Below are positions 1 to 10,792 of a DNA stretch of 64,000 nucleotides, piece by piece. Every line of letters begins with the position of its first letter. The stretch's first letter is position 1. The DNA is from Hyaloperonospora brassicae. Its lineage: Eukaryota > Oomycota > Peronosporomycetes > Peronosporales > Peronosporaceae. Under the pieces are notes generated by a model, which saw only the letters and a list, made by a program, of their open reading frames with translations, was not told where the DNA came from and did no database searches. The DNA is taken from contig CANTFL010001452.1 in NCBI GenBank assembly GCA_947650285.1, positions 186,001 through 250,000 of the forward strand, written 5' to 3'. A program made the position numbers and the translations under genes.

Positions 1-1116
1 GAGGAGGCTCTTCGGCAGGCTCTTGGTTCACTTCCACTGACGAGGCTTCAGTTTCACTGGCCTTCCGCGCACGCTGTTTTTTCGACGGTCCGTCCTGAGA
101 ATCTGCATCAGACGTTTGAAGCGCACTCGTTACCGAAGGAGAACCTGCCGTTGACGCAGATTGCTTTGCTGCAAGCATCTTTTTTAACAGCGCATTCTCG
201 CTTTTTTTCGGAACAGCCTTTTTCGCAGCCTTCTTCACAGGGCTTTTTTCGTTCGTCTCAGCAACGATCTTCGTCGGCTTTTTTTCTTCGTTTCCTTCAC
301 GTCATTCGTCTCCTTCTTGCCAGTCTTCTTTGACTCACTCTTTTGCTCCGTGCCAGCTTTTGTCGACTTATACTTCAAATCAGCCTTCTCACTACTCTGC
401 TTCGCCACCACCTTTTTTCTACCACCAGTGCTTTCATCAGCAACGTGCTTCTTCGCGTCGGCCGTCTCCTTTGTGGCGGCTTTCGTGACACTGCCAGAAA
501 CATTCTTTTCCTTGACCCGTGATTCAATCCCAGCAGAAGTCTTGCTGGGTGCATGTCGCTCCTTCTCCACAATCTTCTCGTTGCGGCCTGGCACTTTCTC
601 CTTTGCGCTGTCGTTACTCTGGGTTCCAATTGCAGCTTGGCCCCCTTCCACTGCTTCCACAATCTTCTCCGGAGCCTGCGGTTTCTGCGCGCCCTGAGCC
701 TCACTTTTCTCCTCTTCCTCGCGAGCTACGATTGCGGTTGGCTGGGCCACAAGTGCCTTCTTCGGCTTCAATTTCGCGTGGGTCACAATGTAAATCTGCT
801 CCATGTTGTGAAAGACGTTTCCGGCCTGCACGTTCTTCGCCAGATCCACAAATCTATGGGACGCCTCCTGATGCACTGCAGTATGTGCCCGACGGTCTAA
901 CACCAGCTCAGGCGACACGCACTTCTGGAGGCGCAGGCCGCGGCTGAGCGGGGGCAGGTGCGGAAAGACGCGCGCGTACTCGTCTACGATAAAGTCCTCC
1001 AAATCCCCGACAGTCTGCAAGCGTGACGTCTGCACTAGCATCACGCGGCTTTCTTCTGGAAGCATGGCCAGCAGCACCATTTCACCCCCCGTCGCTGTCA
1101 TCTCCGTTGTTGTCAT
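1..1116 (-). CDS. Lys-rich protein of unknown function, 3' end outside window, frameshifted at an A-run
   Basis: The reading frame opens at ATG 1116; an upstream in-frame GTG at 1197 follows a stop and is less likely. Residues 10 to about 120 form a compact domain (GEMVLLAMLPEESRVML ... RGLRLQKCV ... NMEQIYIVTHAK) with alternating beta/alpha character, loosely like the ubiquitin-like N-terminal domain of coilin; this is only a resemblance. The rest is a low-complexity Lys/Glu/Ser tail. The frame ends at 235 (KKSRRRSLLRRTKKAL). The -1 frame, entered at a seven-A run (T run 279-285 on the + strand), stays open to base 1 with the same Lys-rich composition (KPTKIVAETNEKSPVKKAAK and on). The protein therefore very probably continues past the window edge. 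The break is either a base lost in the assembly, a real mutation, or slippage on the A-run. Function is not recognised; a nucleolar or nuclear protein is plausible from the basic tail. Confidence 0.6.
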
Positions 1117-1197
1117 AGGGCCAGAGACCTTCACGACTTGTGGCCTGCTTGCTGTATCGAATGAAAGAGTGACACCATGCGAATGGCTCCGAGCCAC

Positions 1198-3242
1198 TCG
1201 AACCTAAACGGGTAATCGCTGAAACCGCGCAGCAGTTGCTTTACCGGTTTACACGGTATTCGTGAGAGCAATTTGACGTTGCAAAATGGCCGCAAAAGCC
1301 AGCAATTATCGCTAGACACTTGTTGGTCGTGGGATGACGAGCAAAGTGACGTAGGGCTCCATGCATTTCCGTCGTTATCCTACCAGCCCTTGCATTCACC
1401 CCTGTTTCGTTTATATACCTTTCTTTTGGCAACAGCTATCATCTCGAAACTCTACTTCTCCTTTGTGTAACTTTACAGCTCCTACCAACAACTCATGTCA
1501 AATGCTGCTGCGTGTGCTAGCTGTAACCGGTCTCCTTAAGCTTTACTGATGATGTTGCGTGGCACAAACGCGGATAACAGCGTAGGAAGAAGAAGCAAAA
1601 GGTCACGCACACAGGACTCATGGAAGTATGTACAGCTGAATGGTAGACTCAATCATTGATATTTGTTGTATGTAACAATAGAGAGAGAGAACGATACGGT
1701 ATCATGATAACCCTCTTTATGTAATTCAGTCAAAATTATACTTAGGTATGGTCTAGCCATCCAAAAATTGTTGTTAAAGATACGTTTAATCCTAAGCCGT
1801 AAAGGTTTCTACGACTGCACATTGATATGTAGATGATTATTCAAAATGGGCTCGTCAAAGTCTGAGCGATTCGGTTACAATGAGCAAGCATGGTCGGTCG
1901 ATAATAGCTGAACAGCAAGTTTACACCACGTAACTACCGTCTCCTCCATTTGCTTTCTTTCTAAGACATCGATGGTCAAGCTACATTGTAGTGCTGTAAC
2001 TTTTGTTATACAAATTGCTATGAGCGACAATCACGATGTCACATACATGCATACATACAACTTCTTGCTTATCACTGATTTCGCGAGTCAGATTTCGATA
2101 TAAGTTTTGCTGGCGTGTCATAGCCTGTATCAGACAATGAGCAGTGTGTAGTCAAATACCGCCGCATACAACTTTCACATGTAATACTCTCGAAAGTTAC
2201 AGCTCAAAGTCATTTATACATTGACATCGTAGTTCGTGTCAATATTATGTGACAGGTGACCCCGTTGTACCAATCCTACTTCAACGCGCAGTCGTAAATG
2301 AGGGAAGCTTTGATCATTTCTTTTTGCTGTAATTAGAAGACCTTAATACGTCAGGGTGCGATTTAAGTTCCGTTGACTTTTCATGATTGTGTATGCAACA
2401 ACAGGACGTTATTTCAGGGCCCATGATCGTTTTCGTGGTAGCCAATCGACACAGGGTATAGGATTGCAAAGTATAGCTTGCCAAGCGTCTATCTCTAGAA
2501 CGTAAAAACATTTAGAGCCTACAGCATGCGCGAATCCCTGTTCAACAGCGCTTTGCTGGTGATGTCAAGTGCATCTTTTTATTTTAGGCACACGACATCT
2601 GTCATCGACACCGGTCTGACAGCGATAACACATCTTTTGCGAATATAGTAATGCACGCTCTTCGAAGCGAATGGCGGCTCAGATGCTCTCTTACTCGTAC
2701 TAGTGGTCATTCGGGCATACCACTCTTCTGTCTGGTCAAAACTCCAACATGACTTAGCGTGCTCATTTACCGCAGCGAGGAATTTACAATGATCAAGTTT
2801 GGACGTAGTGCTTACGCTGCATTCAGCTTCTCTGGATACAGCGTCCCGTCGAGAAGGCTTTCTCAGATAATCAACTGCATCAGCCTGCAGTCTTCAATCG
2901 GTAATTACGTTCGACTTTCTCGATCTCTCTCTGTGTCGCTAACATATACTTCGTAGTAAGTGTTGGGTCCTGGCCAGCACGGTTAAGCACGTCAAGACTA
3001 TATCGAAGCTAGCCCCTGGTATTACTACGTGTTCTACCATATAAAGCCTTCTTGTACATAAGATAGAGATGGATTGAATGCTGCGTGCGCTGCGAGGATC
3101 AAGTGGAAGGTCGTAGAGATCTTCAAAAGCAGTTCAGTGTTTTATCGTACATCAAGTAGATGGCAGGCATCACGTACGACAATGATTCTCCCAGTCCTAA
3201 TATGAAGCTTTTTGTGATGAGGGCTCATTTCCATTGAATTCA
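1198..3242. other. Intergenic, nothing recognised
   Basis: About 2 kb with lower GC than the genes around it. Only short ORFs without coding character were found on either strand. A short GA repeat lies near 1681-1691. No promoter, RNA gene or transposon signature was seen. Confidence 0.5.
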
Positions 3243-5226
3243 GGATGTTTCGTTATCGTCTGATTTCAACCAGTCCAGAATCTCGTCTTTGGCCAGCTCT
3301 GGCTGAGCGCTCTCTCCTCTTCGATGTGGTAAAGAATCTCCGATGTCGACATTGGATTCCGATCACGCAAAGAGATGAGTTTAGCTAGCCGCTCCTGCAC
3401 AAGCTCAGTCTCATCCTTCGGTGCATGAAAGGCATCTTTATCTCTCTCCTACTCCATAGCCTATAAGATGACAGGAGGTTTATCAAATATCTTGGTGTAG
3501 TTATTGCAAGTAACGGTGATAATGAGCGAGTTCCGGTTCAGGCAACTATCGACCAGTGCGTGGTAGCAGCTTGACCGGACTTTGCAACGTTGTTGATCTC
3601 CCACGCTTGCCACAATTGATCGCATTCTGCAGATGACAGCGGTCGGTGCACCGCCTCACAATCGAGATGATGTTGACATCCATAGGCTGGATGTTGGCAC
3701 TTGTATTTGGTGAAGGAGCTGAGCTTTGCATTGCAAAACTTCAGCTCGTGTGTCACGTGCGCTTTTCTGACTTCAAAATGTGCGTCTTCTGAACCCATAG
3801 CTTTTCGAACGGAACACTGCAGTTTAATACAGGCCGCGGCGTCTCGAATAAATGCATCAATAGATTGTGAGCGATAGTGTGTTGGACACTGTCTGCTGCC
3901 CTCGACAGCTTTTTTGACCGCAGTAGCTCGACGTCTGCGACTTCGACGTGATGAGAAATTTCAGAAGTAACAGAGCTGGAACTGGAGTCATGCGCGACAG
4001 AAGCAAAAATAGAGGTGTATCGTTGCCTGCATATCTGACACGATACATGGAAAGAGCGAGACCGTTGTCGTCGCACTCTTCAGATCTGGCGTCGACTGCG
4101 ACTTGCGCATGATTGATCCAGTGCCGGATGAAGAGCCTCCGGTGCGACAAATGCATGCGCCAAGCCGCTCATCAGCAAGCCACTTGTGGCGCCAGTCGAT
4201 GGCACTTGGCGTACGCAGGCTGTGCGGTTGTTTGTTAGGTACAGTGACGACTTCCATAGCCCCCTTATCTGCTCGAAAGCTCCTTTGGTGACCTCGCTTG
4301 TACTTCACGACAGAGACCACTGCGTAACAAAAGTTAGTCGTTGACCGTCGCCGCAGGCGAAAACTGCTCGGGATCGGCATTGTCTAGCAGTGTCTATGGA
4401 AGATCGCGGTCACAGAATTGCCCAGTCCATTCGTGCATTGGGTTTGCTCAAATCATCATCTCCAATAAATCATGTTGCTAAGCCATGCGCTACCAACGTA
4501 CCACACCGTCCGCCTACTTAAGTTCCGTCGTAGCTGTAGTTGCCATACCGCAAACGCGTGGCGGGCACGACTGCTGGATATTGTCCCTTTCAACCTACTT
4601 TGTAGCTCGTCCGAACGCTTGTGCTACACGCTTGACCGCTCGGTCGAGAAGGTCAACCACAAATTTTGTGCATCTTCCTCCATCAGATTCACGAAACGAC
4701 GGGTGGCGCATGCGCAGTCGAAACCAGACAGTCATCAAGTCTCGTTTCGGGTCGCTTGAGGCATTAGTCGAAGAGATCTTTGCGATCCCCAAGAGCCCAG
4801 CTTCAATCGATGGTGCCGTCAGACCGCGTGCGCATCAGCGGCGATGATTGGCGGTGCCTTCTGGTGGCACAATCGTGGGTCGCCTGGCACCACAGCAAGG
4901 GCACCTTGTCTTCATACATGCACTACCCGCATACGCACGTGCATGCGCGATGCGTTTGCAGTTGTTCTCCAAGGGGCTGCGACTTTGTCGTTGCAGTTGC
5001 GCCGCACCAAGCCAGCAGCTGTTTATTCTGCAGATCGCAAAACCCTGGAGCGACTGGTTTGGCAGACTATAGAGACGCCTGCGTCAAGATACGCTCCTAC
5101 GACTCTGACCAGATTCATGGCTGCATGCCGAGCTGACTCGTGTCTGCCTCGAATCAAGCCCGACAAATCCACAAGTCCGTTTATCGCACGTGAGATATAC
5201 GCAGCGGCTGTTGAGCCTTTCAACAT
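3243..5226 (-). pseudogene. Remnants of a broken gene, minus strand
   Basis: Several adjacent minus-strand segments look coding but sit in different frames. The 3' end is the clearest. A frame reading LVQERLAKLISLRDRNPMST then SEILYHIEEE runs into a frame shift, after which another frame reads AQPELAKDEILDWLKSDDNE and stops at 3243. Upstream come a segment with FCNAKLSSFTKYKCQHPAYG (3538-3798), a Cys pair (SFHVSCQICRQRY, near 4030) with Ser-rich flanks, a segment with FVVDLLDRAVKRVAQAFGRA (near 4600-4670), and a piece ending near 5226. The Cys pair recalls the start of a FYVE-type zinc finger, and oomycetes have many FYVE/START proteins, but the full cysteine pattern is missing. The pieces could also belong to more than one old gene. 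Outer limits are approximate. Confidence 0.35.
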
Positions 5227-5689
5227 TTCGATCGCACTTGCGCCCTACGGCAAAGGCTAAGGTCGCGTTTGTGACGAGAACGACATCACTTTAAACGCCT
5301 GAGACAAGAGGGGATGGACAATAATCATCCGTTGATTACGACGATACTGGCCACAACATGCACGGAACTGGTCATCATCGAAAAAGAATGTGTGGGTTCA
5401 CATAACTCAAACAATGGTCGATGATGCGGCACTTGGGATCTATTTTCTCCGAAACTTAATTCGCTGGCGCTGATTGGTTGGCTCGCCGTCGATTCACCGC
5501 GCCCACCAACGTGTCACGCGTGCCAGCGGGTCCTACATGCAAGCGCTGACGACAAAGCACTGTATCTCTCTCTCTCTTGTACTCGTCTATTCCGATAACC
5601 GCGCAGACCTTATAACCCACAAACCCCATCGCGCTCGCTTTTCAACGGTCATTCCACCTCTCTCGTGTGCGTGTGCATCGTATGGGCAT

Positions 5690-5720
5690 ATTGTGTGCAC
5701 ATTGTGTGCACATTGCGTAC
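5690..5720. repeat. Short tandem repeat ATTGTGTGCAC
   Basis: Two exact copies of the 11-mer ATTGTGTGCAC (5690-5711) are followed by a diverged partial copy (ATTGCGTAC). They lie about 180 bp upstream of the PH-PX start codon, so they fall in its promoter or 5' leader. Confidence 0.6.
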
Positions 5721-5898
5721 AAGAAGAGCAAGTGCGAACAATTGTCCATAAAAAGCTCGGGCTCGCTCTCCTGACCATCATCACTGTGCGGCGACCTTGC
5801 CCGCGACACACGGACGAAAGTCGGCGCCAGGCAGCCATAGTTCAATCCGCCGCCCCGTTTCCACCACCGCCAGCTACCCAGGAGAGAAAAAACGAGCC

Positions 5899-8648
5899 AT
5901 GACAACTTCGGAAAAGAACAGCGGCCACCGCCGCGTGAAGCAGATGCAGGGGCTGCTGCTGCTCGCGCGTCTGGACGGGGCGCCTGCTCGTCGTGAGCCA
6001 CTGGTCAGGCCTCAGCGCATGACGGTCCTGCTCCAGCCGCAACGCCAGCAGCTCGTGTACTCGGCTCGGGCGGACCAGGACATGCTCCAGCCACTGGGCC
6101 GCGTCAATCTGCGCGGCGCGAAGCTGGAGCAGCTCGCTGACGGCTTCATCATCCACGAGGCACGTGGCGGACTTGGAAAGGTCAGTGAGTGTACGGGTGT
6201 GTTGAGTGGTGCTATGGATCGAGCGAGTCGAGTGGAGAGGAAACGTGTGGACTGGCTGAGAGACTGACGGATTGATTGGTGTTGATGGTCAATACTATGT
6301 GGACACAGACGCTCAAGCTGCAAGACAATGACAAAGCTACGATCGACGCTTGGTTCTTTGCAGTCTACTCGGCCATTACAGAGCACAAGCGTCCTTCTGT
6401 CTGCTATAGTAGCGGAGATAATGCAGGGCACAGGTTCTCGGCTGTGCTAACGTCCAGCATGCGCGACGAGCACACGGACGTGATGGTGAGTGGGTGATGT
6501 TGTTGTAGTCGGTATGGAGAAGGGGGTAGCGGAACTCATGGTCGAGTGATGGATTTTGTTTATATTGTTGTCGCTGTTTGTTTGTTGGTTTCGTAGGAGT
6601 TTGAGCTGTCATGTCAATTAGTGCTGCCCCTGCACGAGCGGAATGAAAAGTCGAGCATCAAGTGGACGGTTTGGAAAACCCTCTCGGAGCTTCAAGCATT
6701 TGATGAGTGCGTCACGGTGACGAACCTGGCTGGAGTAGGGATTGCTGGAGCATGGGGATCGTGTTTCTGACTTGCGAGTGTGTATTTGCTTGGACAGTGA
6801 GCTGCGCGTGTCTTTTGGTGCGCACATGACGCAGATTGCGGTGCCTAGAGACCGTAGACGGGACTCACTGTTTGGAGGTATGCGGAAGAAGTCATTGCGG
6901 GAGCTGAAAGAGCAACAGCTTGCGCTATATGTCGAACAGGTGTGCTGCTTGCGATCGTGCTTTCTACGTTTTTTTCTTGTACTCACCCTGCGGTGATGCA
7001 CATGCGTAGGTGTTTCAGATGCTAGAAATTTCGACTGAACCTATGTTGGTCGAGAAAGTGAGACAGTTCCTGGGCTTGGACGCCTTCTTCGAAACTGTGG
7101 TTAGTATTGTTGGCTGATTGTGACATGCACGCACTACTATTGGTTGATGCCTAATGCGATGTCTTTGACACCATGTAGACACCCTCGTTGAGCGAAAAGG
7201 ACACCGAACTCACAGACGCACCCGCAAGTGCTGATTCGCGTGCAATACTCTTCGCCGATACTGACAGCGCGAGACGCGTATCGGATGTGTCAATGCTGCT
7301 CGGCGAGCTGGAAGAGGACGTGACCCCTCTAGCAAGCTACGTGGCCCAAGCGCCTTCCCGCCGATATTCGTGTACGGAGTTTGCGGTACCGCCTGTATCG
7401 TTGACAAGTGAGAGTTCGACGGGTCTAGAGCAGGGGGATGGGGAGATTGTTGAAGTCATCCCGGAAGCCGATTCGAGAGCAGCGAAAAAACTGCACAAGA
7501 AGATCATCCAGACGGTCCGAGAGCTTGTGGCGAATGACGGAGAGCGTGTGCAGGAATTCCAGGACCAGACAAAAGATTTCGGTCGTGAAAGAATGTCTGC
7601 GAAGGAATATTGTGCTTTTCTTGTTGGGGCAGTTGGGGCCCAGGAGTGTTGCAAGCTTGTTTTGGAAATGGCGCGACTTCTTCCTGATGAGGCGAAGAGA
7701 AATGAGTTGATGCAAGCACGAGCTGTTATTTGGAGGCGAACGCACCGCCGACACCGCAGGCGCTCGAAGCAGATATCAGAGAGCGTCGTGATGAAAAAGT
7801 CAAAGGAGGAGCAGCAATCGGTCGAGACTGCACTCAGTAAGATGCGTCCGAAGTCCGACTGTCTTAGCACGGCCAGTTGGGACGCAGAGCGCGTCCAGTC
7901 TCTGCGAATTGCAAGCGGAAAAGGAACGAGTGAAAGACTCGCGCCGGAGATCAGTAGCGAGTTGAACATCCAGCCGAGCAAGAGCGTGCAACCAGATCCT
8001 GCGCACCGCGTCAGATTGGCTGATCCGCGACGCCACTTGAATCGAAGAGCGTCTTTCAACACGATATTCGGGGAGACATTGGAAACGAACCCGATAGAGG
8101 AAGAGAATCCGGCCGACAATGAGTCTGACGATGACAGCTACGACGGTCTGCTGGATCAACAGCCATGCGCTGTAACCGATGAGGCGACACCGATCGAGAG
8201 AAAGTTGTCGATGAGCAAGCCTGTGATCCTCAGACGGCGCCACTCTTCGTTCTTGGACAAAGATGATGAAGACGAAAGCACGGGAGACGACGATGAGAGC
8301 GATATCACGAGTCGCGCCTGCCGGTCTCGCAAGAGCCGTCACTGTCAACAGAGCGGGGATGGCAGCGGCGGTCTCGAGAGACGGGATCTGAAAGAAAGAT
8401 CAACGTCTCGCGGGGGCTTGACACGAACGCGCTCTCGGCAGAGCTCATTTTTCGTTGATAAAAGGGTCGACGACCGCAGCGCAGAGGAAGAAGACGACAG
8501 CCACTCTCGATTTCGCAGGAACCAACGCCACGCGAGTCGGAAATTCGACGAGGAAGCCAAGTGTGGGCCGGTGGTCGAAGAGGAAAACCCGGTGCTGGCG
8601 CGCCTCAAGAAACAAGGGGCAGTAAATTTCATGATGCAGCTTCGCTAA
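5899..8648 (+). CDS. PH-PX domain protein (phosphoinositide-binding), six exons
   Basis: Exons 5899-6180, 6309-6485, 6597-6706, 6798-6939, 7010-7099 and 7179-8648 join in frame with GT-AG introns to give about 756 aa. The start ATG has G at -3. Residues about 15-150 form a PH domain ending in the typical Trp helix (ATIDAWFFAVYSAITEHK). Residues about 155-265 form a PX domain (KWTVWKTLSELQAFDDELR, then VPRDRRRDSLFGGMRKKSLR, then LVEKVRQFLGL). Both families bind phosphoinositides on endosomal membranes. Further on, residues about 355-430 hold a helical module (VQEFQDQTKDFGRERMSAKE ... LLPDEAKRNELMQ) of the type at the C-terminus of ZNF598/Hel2-like proteins and common in oomycete PX proteins. 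The tail is acidic/Ser-Arg-rich and disordered. The likely role is an endosomal adaptor; the exact function is unknown. Confidence 0.88.
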
Positions 8649-8980
8649 GCACTTGCATGCACGTTGTGTCGATAGCTTGTGTGCGATTGAGCAGGTGACG
8701 TGTTTTAATCGATAAAAGTAAACCGTTGTATATTGTTTGGTGGAGGCTTCCCGTCGGACTGAGGCAGTCTCGATTTCTAGTGTGCGGCGCGAGCAGGTCA
8801 CACACTCGAAAATGACGCCGCCAGTGTTTGTCCATACTTGCTGTCCAGCTAGAACTCGCGTTTGCGTCTGCAATGTACCATGGGTAGCAAGCCCGTACGA
8901 TGAACATGCATCACCCACAGAAGACTCTAGTGTCAGCGCGGTTCAGCCGCTGATACATCCATCTTGCATCGATTACCGGT
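8649..8980. other. Intergenic, nothing recognised
   Basis: 3' flank of the PH-PX gene. No open frame with coding character and no RNA gene seen. Confidence 0.5.
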
Positions 8981-9780
8981 TTGGCCTTCGATGTCAAGTT
9001 GCTGGCGTTGCCGTGCACTTCAAAGCCCCGCAACAAGCTCAGGCAACTAGCAACGGTGCACCGTGTCTGCACACCCGCCAAGCAGTGCAACGTAGGACTC
9101 AACTCATCCAATCGAGCAGGGACCGCAAACCAGCTTGACCCCTTCCAAGCTCCTGGAGCAGAGATTGGAGTGGCAAGGCAGGGAAGAGTCGTCTCCATTG
9201 ATTTGGATCAAATTCCGGTCGATGGCACGCTAGCGAGGGACGATCGGGAAGCGCTTCATGTTCAGACCCATCTTTGCAACAGTTCAGCGAGTTGAAAGAA
9301 GAGGTGGCGCTTCAGTAGCCTATTATTGTTGTAGACACCAATCTTGTCGCAGAATCTGCCGTTGCGACGCCAAGCAAGCCAGGGCCCGAGAGACCGTCAT
9401 CCTATGAAGGCAAGCCACAGCGACGTCACGACTTTACTGCATCGATTGTCACGTGGGCTTCAGCGACTTGTCCGAGAGATCCAGAACGTACTGCGTCTCG
9501 TTTGACGGGCAACTAGGTGAGAAATGTACTTACATGCAGCATGTTGCAGTCGACTTGGATCCAACCATGTCAATGGGTGTGCGGCTTCGCTTTCGATCTC
9601 GTTGTCCATTCAGTAGGTCTAAGTTGTGGTATCGCCATGCTAAAGCGAAGGTTGGTCTTCAGCGAGCATGAAGTCGAAGAATGGGTAACCGCGCACGTTG
9701 CTGCTTTGTTAAGGAGCCAGGTGCAGCGCACGGGGGTGGCATTGCCTGGGCGATTCGTTGTAGTTGCAATGCATCTATGA
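8981..9780 (+). pseudogene. Probable broken gene, unidentified
   Basis: Coding-like pieces follow one another on the plus strand but change frame and meet stops. In order they read GRVVSIDLDQIPVDGTLARD (near 9186-9245), DPSLQQFSELKEEVALQ (near 9265-9315), VVDTNLVAESAVATPSKPGP (from about 9330), RHDFTASIVTWASATCPRD (from about 9425) and LKRRLVFSEHEVEEWVTAHV (from about 9640). The last frame ends at 9780, 39 bp before the end of TIM22. No single intron model restores one frame. I do not recognise the family. An intact gene with unusual splicing is less likely but not excluded. Confidence 0.35.
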
Positions 9781-9818
9781 CGATCTCTTTTCCATGTCTA
9801 TCTGCAGTCCAGATGAGT

Positions 9819-10598
9819 CTACTGCATCATGAGTTCCATGCCCTTTTCAAACACGACGGCCATTACCGCAAAGCCTGCCGCGCCTTTGGCTGTGTTTCGC
9901 ACTAGCACTGCAGGCACACCAACTTTCAGCCCTCCAAGCAGCCCACCCACACAACATCAATGGTCGACAGCATCGTACATTTTGTGCCGGACGTCCGCGC
10001 TGCCCACGCGCCGAGCATGCCGCCCGACACACCGCCAGCCAAGATGGGGTTCACAATGTCGTGAGTCGCGCGATGGCGCTCGATCACACACTCGACACCA
10101 GCAAAGATGCTGCCCACTAGCGCAAACTCCTGTGCACAACACAGGACACCGACCGGATGATTGACACGTCAGCCACACGCGCAGCTCACTACAAGTCGAG
10201 TCAAGAGGCGCTTGTCTTGCCTTGGAGAAGTAGACGCTACGCACGTAACCGGCTTTGATCGACTTGCTAAAGCCATTGTAGAGCTATAGACAGACACGCA
10301 CAATACCGTTCTTGTCCATGCATCAGCAACCCACAAATGCAGCAATCCAAACACTTTTGCCGATCAGTCCGTCTGCCATTACCTGCTCACGCATATTGCG
10401 GCCCACCAATTCTCCATGAGCGCCTTCGAACGTGCCGAGGAACGTGCCGAGACCAACGCCCATAGTCGCACCAGCGACACACGCCACGACGCTCCGCTTC
10501 CAGCAGCTCTCGCGAGACTCTTCGGCGAACTTGAAGACCCGTGCGACCGCAGTCTGCGACATACTCGACTTGTCCATGGAGCTCGTCTCTTGCACCAT
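9819..10598 (-). CDS. TIM22: Mitochondrial inner-membrane translocase subunit Tim22
   Basis: Tim17/22/23 family. The first in-frame ATG is at 10598; the upstream frame ([20 protein letters not shown]) looks coding, so a short 5' exon near 10735-10760 is likely. Exon 10598-10383 carries [20 protein letters not shown] and [16 protein letters not shown], typical of Tim22. Exon 10283-10221 gives [20 protein letters not shown]. Exon from 10129 gives [20 protein letters not shown] and the glycine-rich segment [13 protein letters not shown]. The last segment ([20 protein letters not shown] ... EKGMELMMQ) is in another frame and stops at 9819, so a third intron lies around 10000; its borders are not clear. 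The second intron starts with GC (AAG|GCAAGA), a GC-AG intron. The protein inserts multi-pass carriers into the mitochondrial inner membrane. Confidence 0.88.
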
Positions 10599-10792
10599 TC
10601 GTCCAAGAAATGCATATGCTTCGTGCCCGACTTGTTGTTGTAGCGCGGCCTCCCTCTGATAGCTGTTGTACCTGTATCATTACATACAACAAGTATGCGT
10701 CGAAGGTATTCGTTTTAGCGTACCTCGTGGAACAAAAAGAGCCGAGACTGACCACCATACGTAGTCGCTGCACCGCCACCTCTGGCCAAAGA
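10599..10792. promoter_or_regulatory. Shared intergenic region between TIM22 and the membrane-protein gene
   Basis: Divergent start codons lie 194 bp apart, and any upstream TIM22 exon would shorten this further. Both promoters must lie here or overlap the transcribed parts. No TATA box was evident. Confidence 0.45.

Noticed and set aside
1190..1210. GGTTCGAGTGG on the minus strand, like a tRNA T-loop
   Set aside because: No flanking 5-bp T stem, A box or acceptor stem within tRNA distance.
2759..2956. Short ORF considered as a secreted effector
   Set aside because: No signal peptide and no RXLR or LFLAK-like motif; codon use is like the surrounding non-coding DNA.
7337..8119. 260-aa minus-strand ORF inside the PH-PX gene
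   Set aside because: Antisense shadow; the plus-strand frame carries the conserved helical module and is joined by splicing to PH and PX exons.
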